Source: Acidobacteriota bacterium (GTDB lineage: Bacteria; Acidobacteriota; Thermoanaerobaculia; Multivoradales; Multivoraceae). From it: a stretch of 64,000 nt of DNA. The position numbers and the translations under genes are program-made. A model generated the notes under the pieces. It made no database searches and had not been told where the DNA came from. It worked only from the letters and a program-made list of their open reading frames with translations. This document shows, one piece after another, positions 8,662 to 19,400 of this stretch. The stretch is from positions 62,001 through 126,000 of the forward strand of contig JAPOWR010000001.1 of assembly GCA_026707545.1 (NCBI GenBank), in the 5' to 3' direction. Numbering within the stretch: position 1 is the first letter of the stretch; each line of letters starts with the position of its first letter.

Positions 8662-9996
8662 ATGGACGGAACCTCCAGGCGCAGTTTCATCACGGGGGCC
8701 TCGGCGGCCCTGCTTGCGGGCGGAGTCGGCGGTGGACCGGCAGCGGCCGCTGCCAACACGAACTCGGACGTCGGACGCGCTCGCGGCGACGCGACGCTGC
8801 GGATCGGCCTGATCGGCTGTGGCGGACGTGGCACGGGTGCCGCGGCGCAGGCCATGTCGACCGAGGGACCGGTCGAACTCGTGGCGATGGCCGACGCGTT
8901 CGAAGATCGGCTGGAGAACTGCTACGCGCATCTCGCCGAGCTGGGCGAGGACGGGTCGTTCGACAATGGCAAGCGCCTCCAGGTGCCGGCGGAGAACCGC
9001 TACGTCGGCTTCGACGCCTACCGGAAGGTGATCGACTCCGGCGTCGACGTCGTCGTCCACGCGACGCCGCCGGGCTTCCGGCCGGAACACTTCGAGTACG
9101 CGGTCGAGCAGGGCAAGCACGTGTTCATGGAGAAGCCGGTGGCCGTCGACGCGCCGGGCGTGCGGCGGGTGTTCAAGGCGGCCAAGGCGGCGGAGGAGAA
9201 GAACCTGAAGGTCGGCGTCGGCCTGCAGCGCCACCACAGCGCGATGTACAACGAGACGATCGATCGCATTCATGACGGCGCGATCGGCGACGTCGTCGCA
9301 CTCCGCGTCTACTGGAACGGCTCCGGCGTCTGGGTGCGGGCGCGCAAGCCGGGCCAGACCGAGATGGAGTACCAGATGCGCAACTGGTACTACTTCAACT
9401 GGCTCTGCGGCGATCACATCGTCGAGCAGCACATCCACAACATCGACGTCGGCAACTGGGTCAAGGGCGGGCACCCGGTCGAGGCCCAGGGCCAGGGCGG
9501 CCGTCAGTGGCGGAACGGTCCCGACCACGGCGAGATCTTCGACCATCACTTCGTCGAGTACACCTACGACGACGGCGCGGTCATGCTGAGCCAGTGCCGG
9601 CACATCCAGAACTGCTGGGACCAGGTCGCCGAGTTCGCGCACGGCAGCAAGGGCCGGGCGAGTCTGGCCTCCGGCCTGATCGAAGCGCCGGGCGGATGGA
9701 CCCACCGTGAGCCCGAGGACGAGAAGAGTCCCTACCAGGTCGAGCACGATCGCCTGTTCGAGGCGATTCGCGAGGACAAGCCCTTCAACGAGGCGAAGAA
9801 CGGCGCAATCGCCACGATGACGGCCGTGATGGGCCGGATGGCGACCTACTCCGGCAAGAAGATCACCTGGAAGGAAGCGATCAAGTCGGATGCGTCGTTC
9901 GAGCCCGCGACGTACGCCTGGGACGCCGACCCGCCGACCGTGCCGGACAAGAAGGGCCGGTACGCCGTGGCGGTGCCAGGGGTGACGAAGGCGTAG
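8662..9996 (+). CDS. Tat-exported Gfo/Idh/MocA-family oxidoreductase
   Basis: 444 residues. The N-terminus has a twin-arginine signal (SRRSFITGASAALLAGG), followed by the NAD(P)-binding Rossmann motif IGLIGCGGRGTGAA and the conserved EKPVAVD motif whose lysine is catalytic in this family. The HNIDVGNW motif supplies the catalytic-region histidine/aspartate. Exported members of this family often act on sugars with tightly bound cofactor. The ATG at 8662 has GGGAGA upstream and begins exactly at the Tat signal. It ends back-to-back with the convergent DUF2911 gene (no spacer). Confidence 0.9.
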   Translation: MDGTSRRSFITGASAALLAGGVGGGPAAAAANTNSDVGRARGDATLRIGLIGCGGRGTGAAAQAMSTEGPVELVAMADAFEDRLENCYAHLAELGEDGSFDNGKRLQVPAENRYVGFDAYRKVIDSGVDVVVHATPPGFRPEHFEYAVEQGKHVFMEKPVAVDAPGVRRVFKAAKAAEEKNLKVGVGLQRHHSAMYNETIDRIHDGAIGDVVALRVYWNGSGVWVRARKPGQTEMEYQMRNWYYFNWLCGDHIVEQHIHNIDVGNWVKGGHPVEAQGQGGRQWRNGPDHGEIFDHHFVEYTYDDGAVMLSQCRHIQNCWDQVAEFAHGSKGRASLASGLIEAPGGWTHREPEDEKSPYQVEHDRLFEAIREDKPFNEAKNGAIATMTAVMGRMATYSGKKITWKEAIKSDASFEPATYAWDADPPTVPDKKGRYAVAVPGVTKA

Positions 9997-10653
9997 CTAC
10001 GGAGCGGCCTCGAAGGCCGCCAGGAACTGGTGATCGCCCCAGGCGATCCGCAGTACCGCGCCCGGTTCGACTTCCAGGAACTCGATCGTCAGCTTCTCGG
10101 TCGGCTCGTCGGCCGTTGAGTGCGTTAGCGGCACCTGGACCGCGTCGGCCGCCGGGTCACGCTGGCTGCCCCAGATGTCCGCGTCGCCGTTGAACACGAG
10201 GCTCCAACCGTCCGCGGTGCGCCTGGGCCAGAGGCTGTAGACGCCAGGATAGTCGGGGGAGGCGTTGCCGTAGGGCACCACGACGCCGTCGAAGGAGAGT
10301 GTCGCGTGGCTGAGCAGCTTGATGGCCCTGCCACTGTTCCAGGCGGCGACTTCGCCTCGGTCGAGAGCTGCGAACGCCCGGTAGTCGTCGCTGTCCGTCA
10401 TGAGGTCCGGATAGGAGATCCTGAGCTGCTTGCCGCTGAGTGCGAGTTCAGCCAGGTTGCCGTACCGCAAGCGGCGGAACCGCTCGCGCAGGGCTGCCGC
10501 CCTGGCTGCGGCGTCGCTGTCGGCGGCCTCGGTGGTTGCCGGGGCGGAGTCGGATCGGTTCGAATCCGCTTGCTCCTGGGCGGCGACCGGGGCTGCCGCC
10601 GGAAGCAGTACGGCCAGGAGAGTGAGGGCGTTGATGCTGGTCGTCGTTCGCAC
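9997..10653 (-). CDS. Secreted DUF2911-like protein
   Basis: 218 residues from GTG 10651-10653, with a Sec signal peptide (ALTLLAVLLPAAAPVAAQ). The mature part resembles DUF2911: an ISYPDLM strand, ATLSFDGVVVPYGNAS, the glycine-rich turn PGVYSLWP, and GWSLVFNGDADIWGSQRDP ending in a beta strand before a C-terminal WGDHQFLAAF. Members are exported beta-sandwich proteins without known activity, frequent in Bacteroidota and Acidobacteriota. It is convergent with the Tat oxidoreductase and divergent from icmF (194-bp gap). Confidence 0.65.
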   Translation of the reverse strand: MRTTTSINALTLLAVLLPAAAPVAAQEQADSNRSDSAPATTEAADSDAAARAAALRERFRRLRYGNLAELALSGKQLRISYPDLMTDSDDYRAFAALDRGEVAAWNSGRAIKLLSHATLSFDGVVVPYGNASPDYPGVYSLWPRRTADGWSLVFNGDADIWGSQRDPAADAVQVPLTHSTADEPTEKLTIEFLEVEPGAVLRIAWGDHQFLAAFEAAP

Positions 10654-10847
10654 GGCAACTCCGGTAGAGGTTGCGGTTGGCCGGGGCAGTGGCGGCCGGC
10701 GCTTCTGGTTGGATGTAGCTCGCGGAGCTTACAGGCCGGCATGGCCGGCAGCGGCAGCCCCACACCGAGGGTGAGTCTGGTCGAGGATCAGATCCGCCTG
10801 TCAGCAGTAAACTTCGAGCGGAGGCCAGTCGCCCGGACAACCCGCTC

Positions 10848-13800
10848 ATGACTACACCTGAACAGGATCCCCGGATCCGGCCCGCCGAGGACGCCAGCCC
10901 GCTCCGCTTCGTGACCGCGGCGTCGCTGTTCGACGGTCACGACGCCGCGATCCACATCATGCGGCGGATGATCCAGGACCGCGGGGCCGAGGTGATTCAC
11001 CTGGGCCACAACCGCGGCGTCGACGAGATCGTCCGCGCGGCCGTGCAGGAGGACGCCGACGCGATCGCGATCAGCTCCTACCAGGGCGGTCACATCGAGT
11101 TCTTCCGCTACATGATCGACCGCCTGGCGGAAGAGGGCAGGGAAGACGTCCTCGTGTTCGGCGGCGGTGGCGGCACGATCACGCCGGAGGAGATCGCGGA
11201 ACTCGAGGCTTACGGAGTCGAGCGGATCTACCACCCGGACGACGGTCTGAAGATGGGCCTGCCGGCGATGATCGACGACGTCGTCGAGCGGGCGCATGCG
11301 AAGCGCCGACCGGCGCCCGAATCGCGGTTCAGAGTACGCGTGGCCTCGGACCCGGACGGCGACATCGAGTTGTCACGCCTGCTCTCCGCGATCGAGCGCG
11401 GAGCGGTGGGCGAGTCCGAGCTGCGCCGGTTGCGCAAGGAGTGGCAGCTGGCCGGCGCCGGCGTGCCGGTCGTCGGGCTCACCGGCACCGGCGGCGCGGG
11501 AAAGAGCAGCGTCGCCGACGAGCTGCTGAACCGCTTCCTCGAGTGCATGCCCGAGGCGGCGAAGGCGACGCGGATCGCCCTCCTGGCGGTCGACCCGACG
11601 CGCCGGCGGACCGGCGGCGCTCTGCTCGGCGACCGCATCCGCATGAACAGCCTCCGCTGCGAGCGCGCCTTCATGCGCTCGATGGCGACGCGGCGCCAGC
11701 ACCTGGCGACCAGCGAAGTGCTCGGCGACGCGATCGCGCTGCTCAAGGCGTCGGGGTTCTCGATGGTCCTCGTGGAGACCGCCGGCATCGGCCAGAGCGA
11801 CAGCGAGATCGTCGATCTGGTCGACCTCTCGATCTACGTGATGACCTCGGACTACGGCGCCGCGAGCCAGCTCGAGAAGATCGACATGCTCGACTTCGCC
11901 GACGTCATCGTGCTGAACAAGTTCGATCGCCGGGGGGGCCAGGACGCGCTGCGCGACGTGCGGAAACAGTGGCGGCGCAACCGGCTCGCCTTCGATACGG
12001 CCGACGAGGACGTGCCGGTCTATCCAACGATCGCCAGCCAGTTCCAGGACCCCGGCGTAAACTGGATGTTCTGGAACGTATGCCGGCTGCTCCGCGAGCG
12101 CCTCGACCTGGACGAGGCCGCCTGGACGCCGGCGATCGCGGTGGACGAGCGCGAGCCGAGCGCGGCGATCCTGATTCCGGACAATCGCAACCGCTATCTG
12201 GCGGAGATCGCCGAGGCGGGCCGCGCCGCTGAGGCCGATGCCGAGCGCCGAGCGTCGGCCGCCTCGAAGGCGCACGGCTGCTACCGGGCGCTGGCCGAAC
12301 TGGACGACCCGGATCTCCCGGCGCCCCTTTCCGGGTACGCGGCGGCGGCGCTCGACGCGGCGCGCGACGAGACCCTGGCGCGGCTGCGCCGGAGCTACCA
12401 GGAAGCGCTGGCGGAAGTCGGCCCCGAGGCGGCCGAACTCCTGAAGAAGTGGCCTGAGCGGGTCGAGGCCGCGCGCGCGGACCACTACAGCTATCCGGTC
12501 CGCGGGCGCGAGGTCACCGGCGAGAACTACCTAACCACCCTGAGTCACCTGCGGATGCCGAAGCTGGCGCTGCCCGAGTACTCGGACTGGGGCGACCTGC
12601 TGCGTTTCCTGATGAAGCACAACCTGCCGGGCGCGTACCCGTACACCGCCGGCGTTTACCCCTACCGGCGCGCCAGCGAAGAGCCGACGCGGATGTTCGC
12701 GGGCGAGGGAATCGCCGAACGCACGAACCGGCGATTCCACTTCGTGTCGCGCGGGCAGCCGGCGAACCGCCTGTCCACGGCGTTCGACTCGGTGACGCTC
12801 TACGGCTCGGATCCGGGGCTCCGGCCCGACATCTGGGGCAAGGTCGGTAACTCGGGGGTCTCGATCGCCACCGTCGACGACATGAAGCGGCTCTACTCGG
12901 GATTCGACCTCTGCGACGCGGCGACGTCCGTGTCGATGACGATCAACGGCCCGGCCCCGACCATCCTCGCCTTCTTCATGAACGCAGCGGTCGACCAGCA
13001 GGTCGAGCGTCACCTCCGGGAAACCGGGGGCCTGGAGGAGGCGCGCGCGGAGATCGACCGGCGGTCCGGCGGCGACGTGCCGGCCTACCGCGGCGAGCTG
13101 CCCGAGGAGAACGACGGCCTGGGACTGGAGTTGCTGGGCATCTCCGGCGACCAGGTGGTCGAACGCGAGGTCTACGAACGGATCCGGGCGGACGCCCTTA
13201 GCCGGGTCCGGGGCACCGTCCAGGCCGACATCCTGAAGGAGGACCAGGCCCAGAACACCTGCATCTTCTCGACCGAGTTCTCGCTACGGATGATGGGCGA
13301 CGTCCAGCAGTTCTTCATCGACCACAACGTCCGCAACTACTACAGCGCCTCGGTCAGCGGCTACCACATCGCCGAGGCTGGCGCGAACCCGATCACCCAG
13401 TTGGCGTTCACGCTCGCCAACGGCTTCACGATCGTCGAGTACTACCTGGCGCGGGGAATGGCGATCGACGACTTCGCGCCCAATCTGTCGTTCTTCTTCT
13501 CGAACGGCATGGACCCCGAGTACGCCGTGATCGGCCGGGTGGCGCGGCGCATCTGGGCACGAGCGATGCGCGAGCGCTACGGCGCCTCCGCCCGCAGCCA
13601 GATGCTGAAGTACCACATCCAGACCTCCGGTCGTTCGCTGCACGCGCAGGAGATTCAGTTCAACGACATTCGCACTACGCTGCAGGCGCTGTACGGCATT
13701 CTCGATCGCTGCAACTCCCTGCACACGAACGCCTTCGACGAGGCGATCACGACGCCGACCGAGCAGTCGGTGCGGCGCGCGCTGGCGATCCAGTTGATCA

Positions 13801-14312
13801 TCAACCGGGAGTTCGGTCTCAACCGGAGCGAGAACCCCTGGCAGGGCTCTTTCGCCCTGGATCAGTTGACCGACGCGGTGGAGGAGGCGGTCTACCTGGA
13901 GTTCGAGCGCCTCGCCGAGCGTGGCGGTGTGCTGGCGGCGATGGACACGATGTACCAGCGCTCGAAGATCCAGGACGAGAGCATGGAGTACGAGGCGAAG
14001 AAGCACGACGGCAGCCTGCCGGTCGTCGGCGTGAACACCTTCCTCGCCGAAGGCCAGGACTTCGCCGAGACGGTCGAGGCGGAGCTCATCCGCTCGACGG
14101 ACGAGGAGAAGCGGCAGCAGATCGAGAGTCTGGCCGCCTTCCACCGGCGTCACGGCGATCATTCAGGGGCGTGTCTCGAGCGGCTGCAGGACGTGGCCCG
14201 CCGGCGGAGCAACGTCTTCGAGGAGCTGATGGAGACCACGAAGCACTGCTCGCTCGGGCAGATCTCGGACGCGCTCTATCGCGTCGGCGGCGAGTACCGG
14301 CGAAGCATGTAG
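10848..14312 (+). CDS. icmF: Fused isobutyryl-CoA mutase (IcmF): B12-binding + G-protein chaperone + mutase
   Basis: 1154 residues in the order known for IcmF. The N-terminal cobalamin-binding domain has SLFDGHDAAIHIM, whose His coordinates cobalt. It is followed by a MeaB-like GTPase chaperone from about residue 205 (Walker A GLTGTGGAGKSS, then ETAGIGQSDSE and the NKFDRRG specificity motif) and a mutase large-subunit domain (GYHIAEAGANP, FSNGMDPEY, KYHIQTSGRSLHAQE). It interconverts isobutyryl-CoA and n-butyryl-CoA (some also pivalyl/isovaleryl-CoA), and the G-domain loads and protects the cofactor. No separate mutase subunits or MeaB are nearby, as expected for a self-sufficient fusion. A TAAACT at 10808-10813 could be its -10 element. 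Confidence 0.95.
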   Translation: MTTPEQDPRIRPAEDASPLRFVTAASLFDGHDAAIHIMRRMIQDRGAEVIHLGHNRGVDEIVRAAVQEDADAIAISSYQGGHIEFFRYMIDRLAEEGREDVLVFGGGGGTITPEEIAELEAYGVERIYHPDDGLKMGLPAMIDDVVERAHAKRRPAPESRFRVRVASDPDGDIELSRLLSAIERGAVGESELRRLRKEWQLAGAGVPVVGLTGTGGAGKSSVADELLNRFLECMPEAAKATRIALLAVDPTRRRTGGALLGDRIRMNSLRCERAFMRSMATRRQHLATSEVLGDAIALLKASGFSMVLVETAGIGQSDSEIVDLVDLSIYVMTSDYGAASQLEKIDMLDFADVIVLNKFDRRGGQDALRDVRKQWRRNRLAFDTADEDVPVYPTIASQFQDPGVNWMFWNVCRLLRERLDLDEAAWTPAIAVDEREPSAAILIPDNRNRYLAEIAEAGRAAEADAERRASAASKAHGCYRALAELDDPDLPAPLSGYAAAALDAARDETLARLRRSYQEALAEVGPEAAELLKKWPERVEAARADHYSYPVRGREVTGENYLTTLSHLRMPKLALPEYSDWGDLLRFLMKHNLPGAYPYTAGVYPYRRASEEPTRMFAGEGIAERTNRRFHFVSRGQPANRLSTAFDSVTLYGSDPGLRPDIWGKVGNSGVSIATVDDMKRLYSGFDLCDAATSVSMTINGPAPTILAFFMNAAVDQQVERHLRETGGLEEARAEIDRRSGGDVPAYRGELPEENDGLGLELLGISGDQVVEREVYERIRADALSRVRGTVQADILKEDQAQNTCIFSTEFSLRMMGDVQQFFIDHNVRNYYSASVSGYHIAEAGANPITQLAFTLANGFTIVEYYLARGMAIDDFAPNLSFFFSNGMDPEYAVIGRVARRIWARAMRERYGASARSQMLKYHIQTSGRSLHAQEIQFNDIRTTLQALYGILDRCNSLHTNAFDEAITTPTEQSVRRALAIQLIINREFGLNRSENPWQGSFALDQLTDAVEEAVYLEFERLAERGGVLAAMDTMYQRSKIQDESMEYEAKKHDGSLPVVGVNTFLAEGQDFAETVEAELIRSTDEEKRQQIESLAAFHRRHGDHSGACLERLQDVARRRSNVFEELMETTKHCSLGQISDALYRVGGEYRRSM

Positions 14313-14345
14313 GGCGGAGTGCGTCGGCCCTTGGGCTGTCCGCTC

Positions 14346-16241
14346 CTATTGGCAGGGAAACGCCTTGATGTCGCTCTTCGTAGCGGCGGTCGTGCCCTGC
14401 GGGTTGCCGTGCGTCCAACGGCTGCCGTCGGGTCCCGTGATCCACAGGTTGAAGTCCAGGGTGGTCACCGGCGCCACGAACGCCCAGCGATGGCCGTTGA
14501 CTCCACAGCCGTCGAGTACCTTGACGAGAACCTCGGGGTTGTTGCGGCCGAAGAACCACAGGATGCCGGCCTCGCTGGACCAGACTTCGGCCTTGACCGA
14601 GCCTGACTCACCTTCTGGCGTGACGTAGCACATGCTGACCTCGTAGCCGCCGTCGAAGCGGAGGACCACGGAAGTGGGCGTGCAGGTCCCGACCGGGTCC
14701 GGAGCCGGTCCGGGATCCGGATCCGGGTCGGGGCTGGGGCCGGGTCCGGATGGCCGCGAGCCTCGGTCGGCGAAACCGTCCTTGATCCAGTCGAAGACCT
14801 TGCTGTTGGGCACGGTGCCGCGCACGTTCTCCGACGTGCGGCCGACCGCATAGATCATCACGTCTTCGCCAGCGTGCGTCTCGAGGAAGAGCGGGACCGT
14901 TGCCTCCTGCCGGTACGCCGAGTGGGCGGTGCTCGAAGGAACCGCGCCACCGTAGCCTGCCGTCCGGTCGCTGTTCGGATTGACGCGCGAGCCGCTCCGG
15001 TGTCCCGGCCCGTTGGCGTAGCCCAGGATGGTGTAGGGAATGCCGCCCGAGTCTCCGCTCTCCGAGATCGTGCCTCCGCTGTCGATGTCGTGGACCGTTC
15101 CCAGGATGCCGTGGTGCGGCTGGTTGCGGAACGACGCGGGCACCGAGCGGGGGGTGTAGCGCAGGTCGCCGAGCGGTCGCATCGGGTAGCCGGCGATCGT
15201 GAAGACGTGACTGTGGTCGGCGGTCGCGAGGATCAGGGTCCTGTTGAGATTGACGCTTCGCTGCGCGGCGTTGATCGCCCGGTCGAACATCCGGGTGTCA
15301 TTGAAGGCGCGAAATGCGTTCCCCTCGTGGTGCGCGTGGTCGATGCGGCCCCCTTCGACCATCAGGAAGTAGGGCTTTCCCGTAGCGGTGAGGATCTGGA
15401 TCGCCTTCCTCGTCATCTCCTCCAGGCTCGGCTCGCCGCTGCCCCGGTCCGCTTCGTACGCCAGGTGACTCGACGCGAATAGACCGATTGCGCGGCCGGA
15501 ACCGCCCAGCGAGTTGAGACCCTGCCGGTTCCAGACGTAGCGATAGCCCCGCTGTTGCAGCTCGCTTCGTAGATCGCGTCCGTCTGATCTCCGTCCCGGA
15601 AGTCCCTCGTCGTCCGAAGCCGAAGTCGGAAGGAAATGCCGTCGGCCACCACCGAAGATGACGTGAAGCCCGTCTCCGAGGCGTGTGTTGAAGCCCCCTC
15701 CGCCCGGCACCATCTGCGCGGCGATCTCGTTCTCCAGGTTGCGGTCGTTGACGTGCGCGAAGACGGCCGCAGGGGTCGCGTGGGTGACGCGAGTCGTCGT
15801 CACGATACCGACCGCGTAGCCCATCGAGATGGCCAACTCGCCGATGTTCGTCAACCGCGGGCCGTCGCCGTTGCCGTTGAAGTCGCTGAACTCGGTGGTC
15901 GGGCCGTAGCCGATCACGCCCGTGTTCGTGTTGACTCCGGTCATCATCGCCGACATCGTTGCGGCGCTGTCAGGCGTGATGTAGTCGGCCGACGCCGTGC
16001 GCGAAATGGCGGTGTAGGGCATCCGGTCCATCGTCAGTTGTCCGTCGACGCCGACCGTCGCAATGCGGGTGGACGTGACCGTCGACACGCCCATGCCGTC
16101 GCCGACGAACAGGATGACGTTGTTTCTCTGCGCGGAGGCAGGTGTCGCCGCCACCAGAAGGAACATGACCGTCGCGATAGCGCTTGCGACCCCCGCGAGA
16201 CACCTGTGGGCGCTTCGGATCCGTACGAAACGACTCTTCAT
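14346..16241 (-). CDS. Secreted alkaline phosphatase (PhoA superfamily) with C-terminal WFF module
   Basis: 631 residues. Signal peptide (VMFLLVAATPASAQ), then an alkaline phosphatase domain: VILFVGDGMGVSTVTS (metal Asp), TPDSAATMSAMMTG (catalytic Ser), GGGRRHFLP, MVEGGRIDHAHHEGN and TADHSHVFTIAGYP (metal ligands). All key residues are present. After a Pro/Asp-rich linker (about residues 505-525, coding 14696-14757) comes the ~110-residue module: VVLRFDGGYEVSMCY, ILWFFGRNNPEVLVKVLDGC, AFVAPVT. The start at 16241 is supported by a strong AAAGGAGGG Shine-Dalgarno. Known alkaline phosphatases lack such a module, so it is an add-on shared with the neighbours. Confidence 0.92.
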   Translation of the reverse strand: MKSRFVRIRSAHRCLAGVASAIATVMFLLVAATPASAQRNNVILFVGDGMGVSTVTSTRIATVGVDGQLTMDRMPYTAISRTASADYITPDSAATMSAMMTGVNTNTGVIGYGPTTEFSDFNGNGDGPRLTNIGELAISMGYAVGIVTTTRVTHATPAAVFAHVNDRNLENEIAAQMVPGGGGFNTRLGDGLHVIFGGGRRHFLPTSASDDEGLPGRRSDGRDLRSELQQRGYRYVWNRQGLNSLGGSGRAIGLFASSHLAYEADRGSGEPSLEEMTRKAIQILTATGKPYFLMVEGGRIDHAHHEGNAFRAFNDTRMFDRAINAAQRSVNLNRTLILATADHSHVFTIAGYPMRPLGDLRYTPRSVPASFRNQPHHGILGTVHDIDSGGTISESGDSGGIPYTILGYANGPGHRSGSRVNPNSDRTAGYGGAVPSSTAHSAYRQEATVPLFLETHAGEDVMIYAVGRTSENVRGTVPNSKVFDWIKDGFADRGSRPSGPGPSPDPDPDPGPAPDPVGTCTPTSVVLRFDGGYEVSMCYVTPEGESGSVKAEVWSSEAGILWFFGRNNPEVLVKVLDGCGVNGHRWAFVAPVTTLDFNLWITGPDGSRWTHGNPQGTTAATKSDIKAFPCQ

Positions 16242-16401
16242 GGCCGAACCCTCCTTTCGCGTGCCCGGTCCCGGCAAGGGACGAGTACCTGTCGGGATCG
16301 AGCCGCTCTTCTAAAGACCGGATGTGGACTGGCGAACGATGCTAGTTGGAGAGAGCCCGAGCGCCAAAACGAGCGCGCAGGTGCCGGTGTCTCGGCTCTG
16401 T

Positions 16402-19400
16402 TTAGGGCCTGGAGGCGAGCTCGATGAGTGACTTGCCGACGATCGACGTCTTGGACAGTCCCGCCGCGGACGCGGTGTTCGTCCGCTCGCACTGCCAGAC
16501 GCAGCCCTGCACGAGGTCGCTGCGCAGTCGAACGCAGTCGCGCTGGCAGAGTTGAACGGCTCCTTCCGCCGCCTTGGGTTGCGAGAAGTACCGCGAGCCG
16601 CGAGTGGGGATCCCCTTTTCGCGTTGCATGCAGACGACGGTCACGGCCGTCAGATCGGTTTGTGCGCTTGAAACAAACCCCGGTCCGTCGGAGGCTCCGG
16701 TTCGCCCGTTCGCTCCGGTGCCCGTAGCCAACGCGGCCACGGGGCCGGCTCCGACGATCATCATGCGCTGATTGCCGCCGTCCTTTGGCTCCAGCCAGTC
16801 GCCAGGGGAGTACGCGATGTCCTGGATGCCCTCGCCGCGCAGAAGGATCGTCTGGAGCGAATCGGCGCCGATGCTCAGCGACGTCGAACCGGATGCGGCG
16901 TCGATGCCCAGTAGGTCCCGGCCGGCGGCCTGCGGCGGATGACGGGGCGGCACGAGTTCCGGTGGGAAGTCGCTCAGGTAGTCGCCGTTCTTGAAGTCGA
17001 TGAACCCGTCCAGCGTGAGCGGTTCGTGACCCTTGCGGTGAACGGTGATCGTGTACTTAGCTGCATCGCTGGAGATGAACTCCAGATCGATGACCCACCG
17101 TTCCTCCGGATCCTCGGTACACGACGTGAAGCAGAGGATGAGTTGAGCCCTGCTGGGGCCAACGTGCTGATACTCGTAGCGGCCAAACCGAGTCACTGCA
17201 CCAGTATCCGAATCTCTCCTGGGTCCCGTGTGAGCCACGAAGCCCGGTGGCAAGCGAATAGACACTCCTGTTCCAGAGATGTGGCCGCCTATCTGCACCC
17301 CGGGCAGGAACGGCCTTCCCTGCGCGAGGACCTCAAACTCCTCCTGGCTCCGTGGTGCGAGATTCTCCGGCTCGGGCGGCGTCTCTTCGAGGTCGAAGTC
17401 GGTGTTGACGCCAGCGTCCCCGCACTCGTCGAGGAACGAACCGGAAGTGAGCGACGAGAAGAGGAGGGAAAGCGAGCAGCCGGAGCGGCCGACCTCGTCG
17501 TACTCCAGCGTGATCAGGCCCCGGTCGGGCTCCGTCTTCTCGTAGTCGTAGCTGCCATGGACGTGCCTGCCGTTCGTTCTTTCGCTGAACCGGCCCGGTG
17601 CGGGGAATCGCCGGTCGCCCAGCCTGCCGCCGGGGCCCAGGCGATCTTCGAAGTCCTGGTCGTTCAGAGGCGACCGGTCCGTTTGGGGTATGCCGGATAC
17701 CGGTTCCGACCAGCCGCAGGCCCGCTCCGGGCCGAATGGGCGGATGCGAACGTAGTAGCGCTGAAGGTTGGTGAGGCCGGCAAGGTACGCGAAGTCGTTC
17801 TCTCGCCCGGGAACCGTGACGCGGTTGGTCCACGCGCCGCTCGACCCGGCACGCCATTCGATTTCGTAGCCGAGCACGGCGGCGGTCTGATCGTCCTCCT
17901 CCAGCGGCGTCCACCGCACGACGAGCAGGCCGTCGCGCGGGTTGAGACGCAGTCTCGGCGGCTGCGAGCAGTTAGCTTCGAGGTCGAGAATGTCGATGGT
18001 GACCGGGAGACTTGCCGTCTCGTCGTGTACGTCTCGAGCCTCTACGGTGACGTTGTACGTGGACCGGGACTCGAAGTCATAGGTGCGGCCGGCGCGGGTG
18101 CGAATCTGGCCCGTCTCGGGCACGATCTGGAAGCTCGCGGCGTCCGGTCCGCTCAGGCTGTAGGTAAGGATGTCGCGAAGGCCGTCCGCATCATCGGCGG
18201 CAACGGGCGAGCCAACATTCACCTCGTCCCCCGCGTTCTCCTTGACCGAGACGGTGACTGAAGTGGCGCCGGCGAACTCGGGACGGCTGTTGATGGCAGT
18301 GCCGCTCGTCGTGCCGTGGCCTACGGCCGACCAGAGGCCCGGCGAGCCGGCGGTACAGGAAGAAGAGCGGCGCGACCGGTAGCGGGCTTCGTACGTCGTG
18401 CCGGCGCGAAGCCCGGTGATCGTGATCGAAACCGCACCGGTTGCTTCGCTGCTAGACGAGTTACGGACTGGTTGACAGCCGATATCGGTCCATGCGGTTT
18501 GGGGTCTCCGTAGCCGAACCTGATAGTCGTAGGCGCGCGTCTCCAGAGGCCGGAACGTGGCGCGGAACGTGACCTCGAGCGCGTCGTCATTTGAGCCGGT
18601 TTCGAGCGCGGGTGCGTTCGCAGTCGGCGACGTCACGAGCGCATCGAACGTCGAAAGCCCTGACGGTTCGCCGCGGCTGTTGACGGCCACGACCGTGATG
18701 GTCGCCTTTCCGGCTTTCTTTCCGGTGACAGCGAGTAGTCGACCGGACTTCGAAGCTCTCACCTCAGCCACAACGGCGACGTCTTCATCGTCCGACCAGG
18801 CGCCGAAGCTGTACAGATCGTCACCGGCTTCCGCGACTTCCGCGAACAGGGTGGTCGTGTCGCCAGTGGCGACCTCGTTGTCGCCTCCGCTCTCAAGCGC
18901 CGGCGGTGCCTCGGGAACGCCCACCCGTACGGCTGCTGCGGAGGAACAGTTGTTCGCCGTGTTCGCCTCGCCTGACACTGGGTCGACGCAGGCGCCGTAG
19001 TAGTAGGTGCCGGCACTTGACGGAGCGGTCAGGCCGATGGAGTGGGCCGCGGTTCCGGACTCGACAAGAGCACTCACCGGGTCGGTGCCGATCGCCCTGT
19101 CGTTCGTGGTGATCGTGGAGTCCCTCGATCGGTAGTAGCTGAGGGTGGTGGCGGCCGACCGGTCGTCGCCGCGGTTGTCCACCAGCACCTGGAGGGAAAA
19201 GGACTGTCCCGGCTCGAGGTCGGCGTCGCTGACCGAAGGCGCCCGCACGGCCAGGTCGGCTCCGTACGTGTCGTCCGTCGCGCACCTGAACGCCGTGACG
19301 TCGCTGCTGGTCGCGGCGGTCTCACCCAGTCGGTTCCGGTAGATCCAGCGGTTGCCGCGGCTACTCGTCACGTGCAGGTTGAAGGCGACGTCGGTCACGG

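Noticed and set aside
16320..16370. Possible third copy of the 48-nt element upstream of the alkaline phosphatase
   Set aside because: Only a TAGTTGG core and a few flanking bases match, and the spacing differs (18 instead of 20 nt), so it is within chance.
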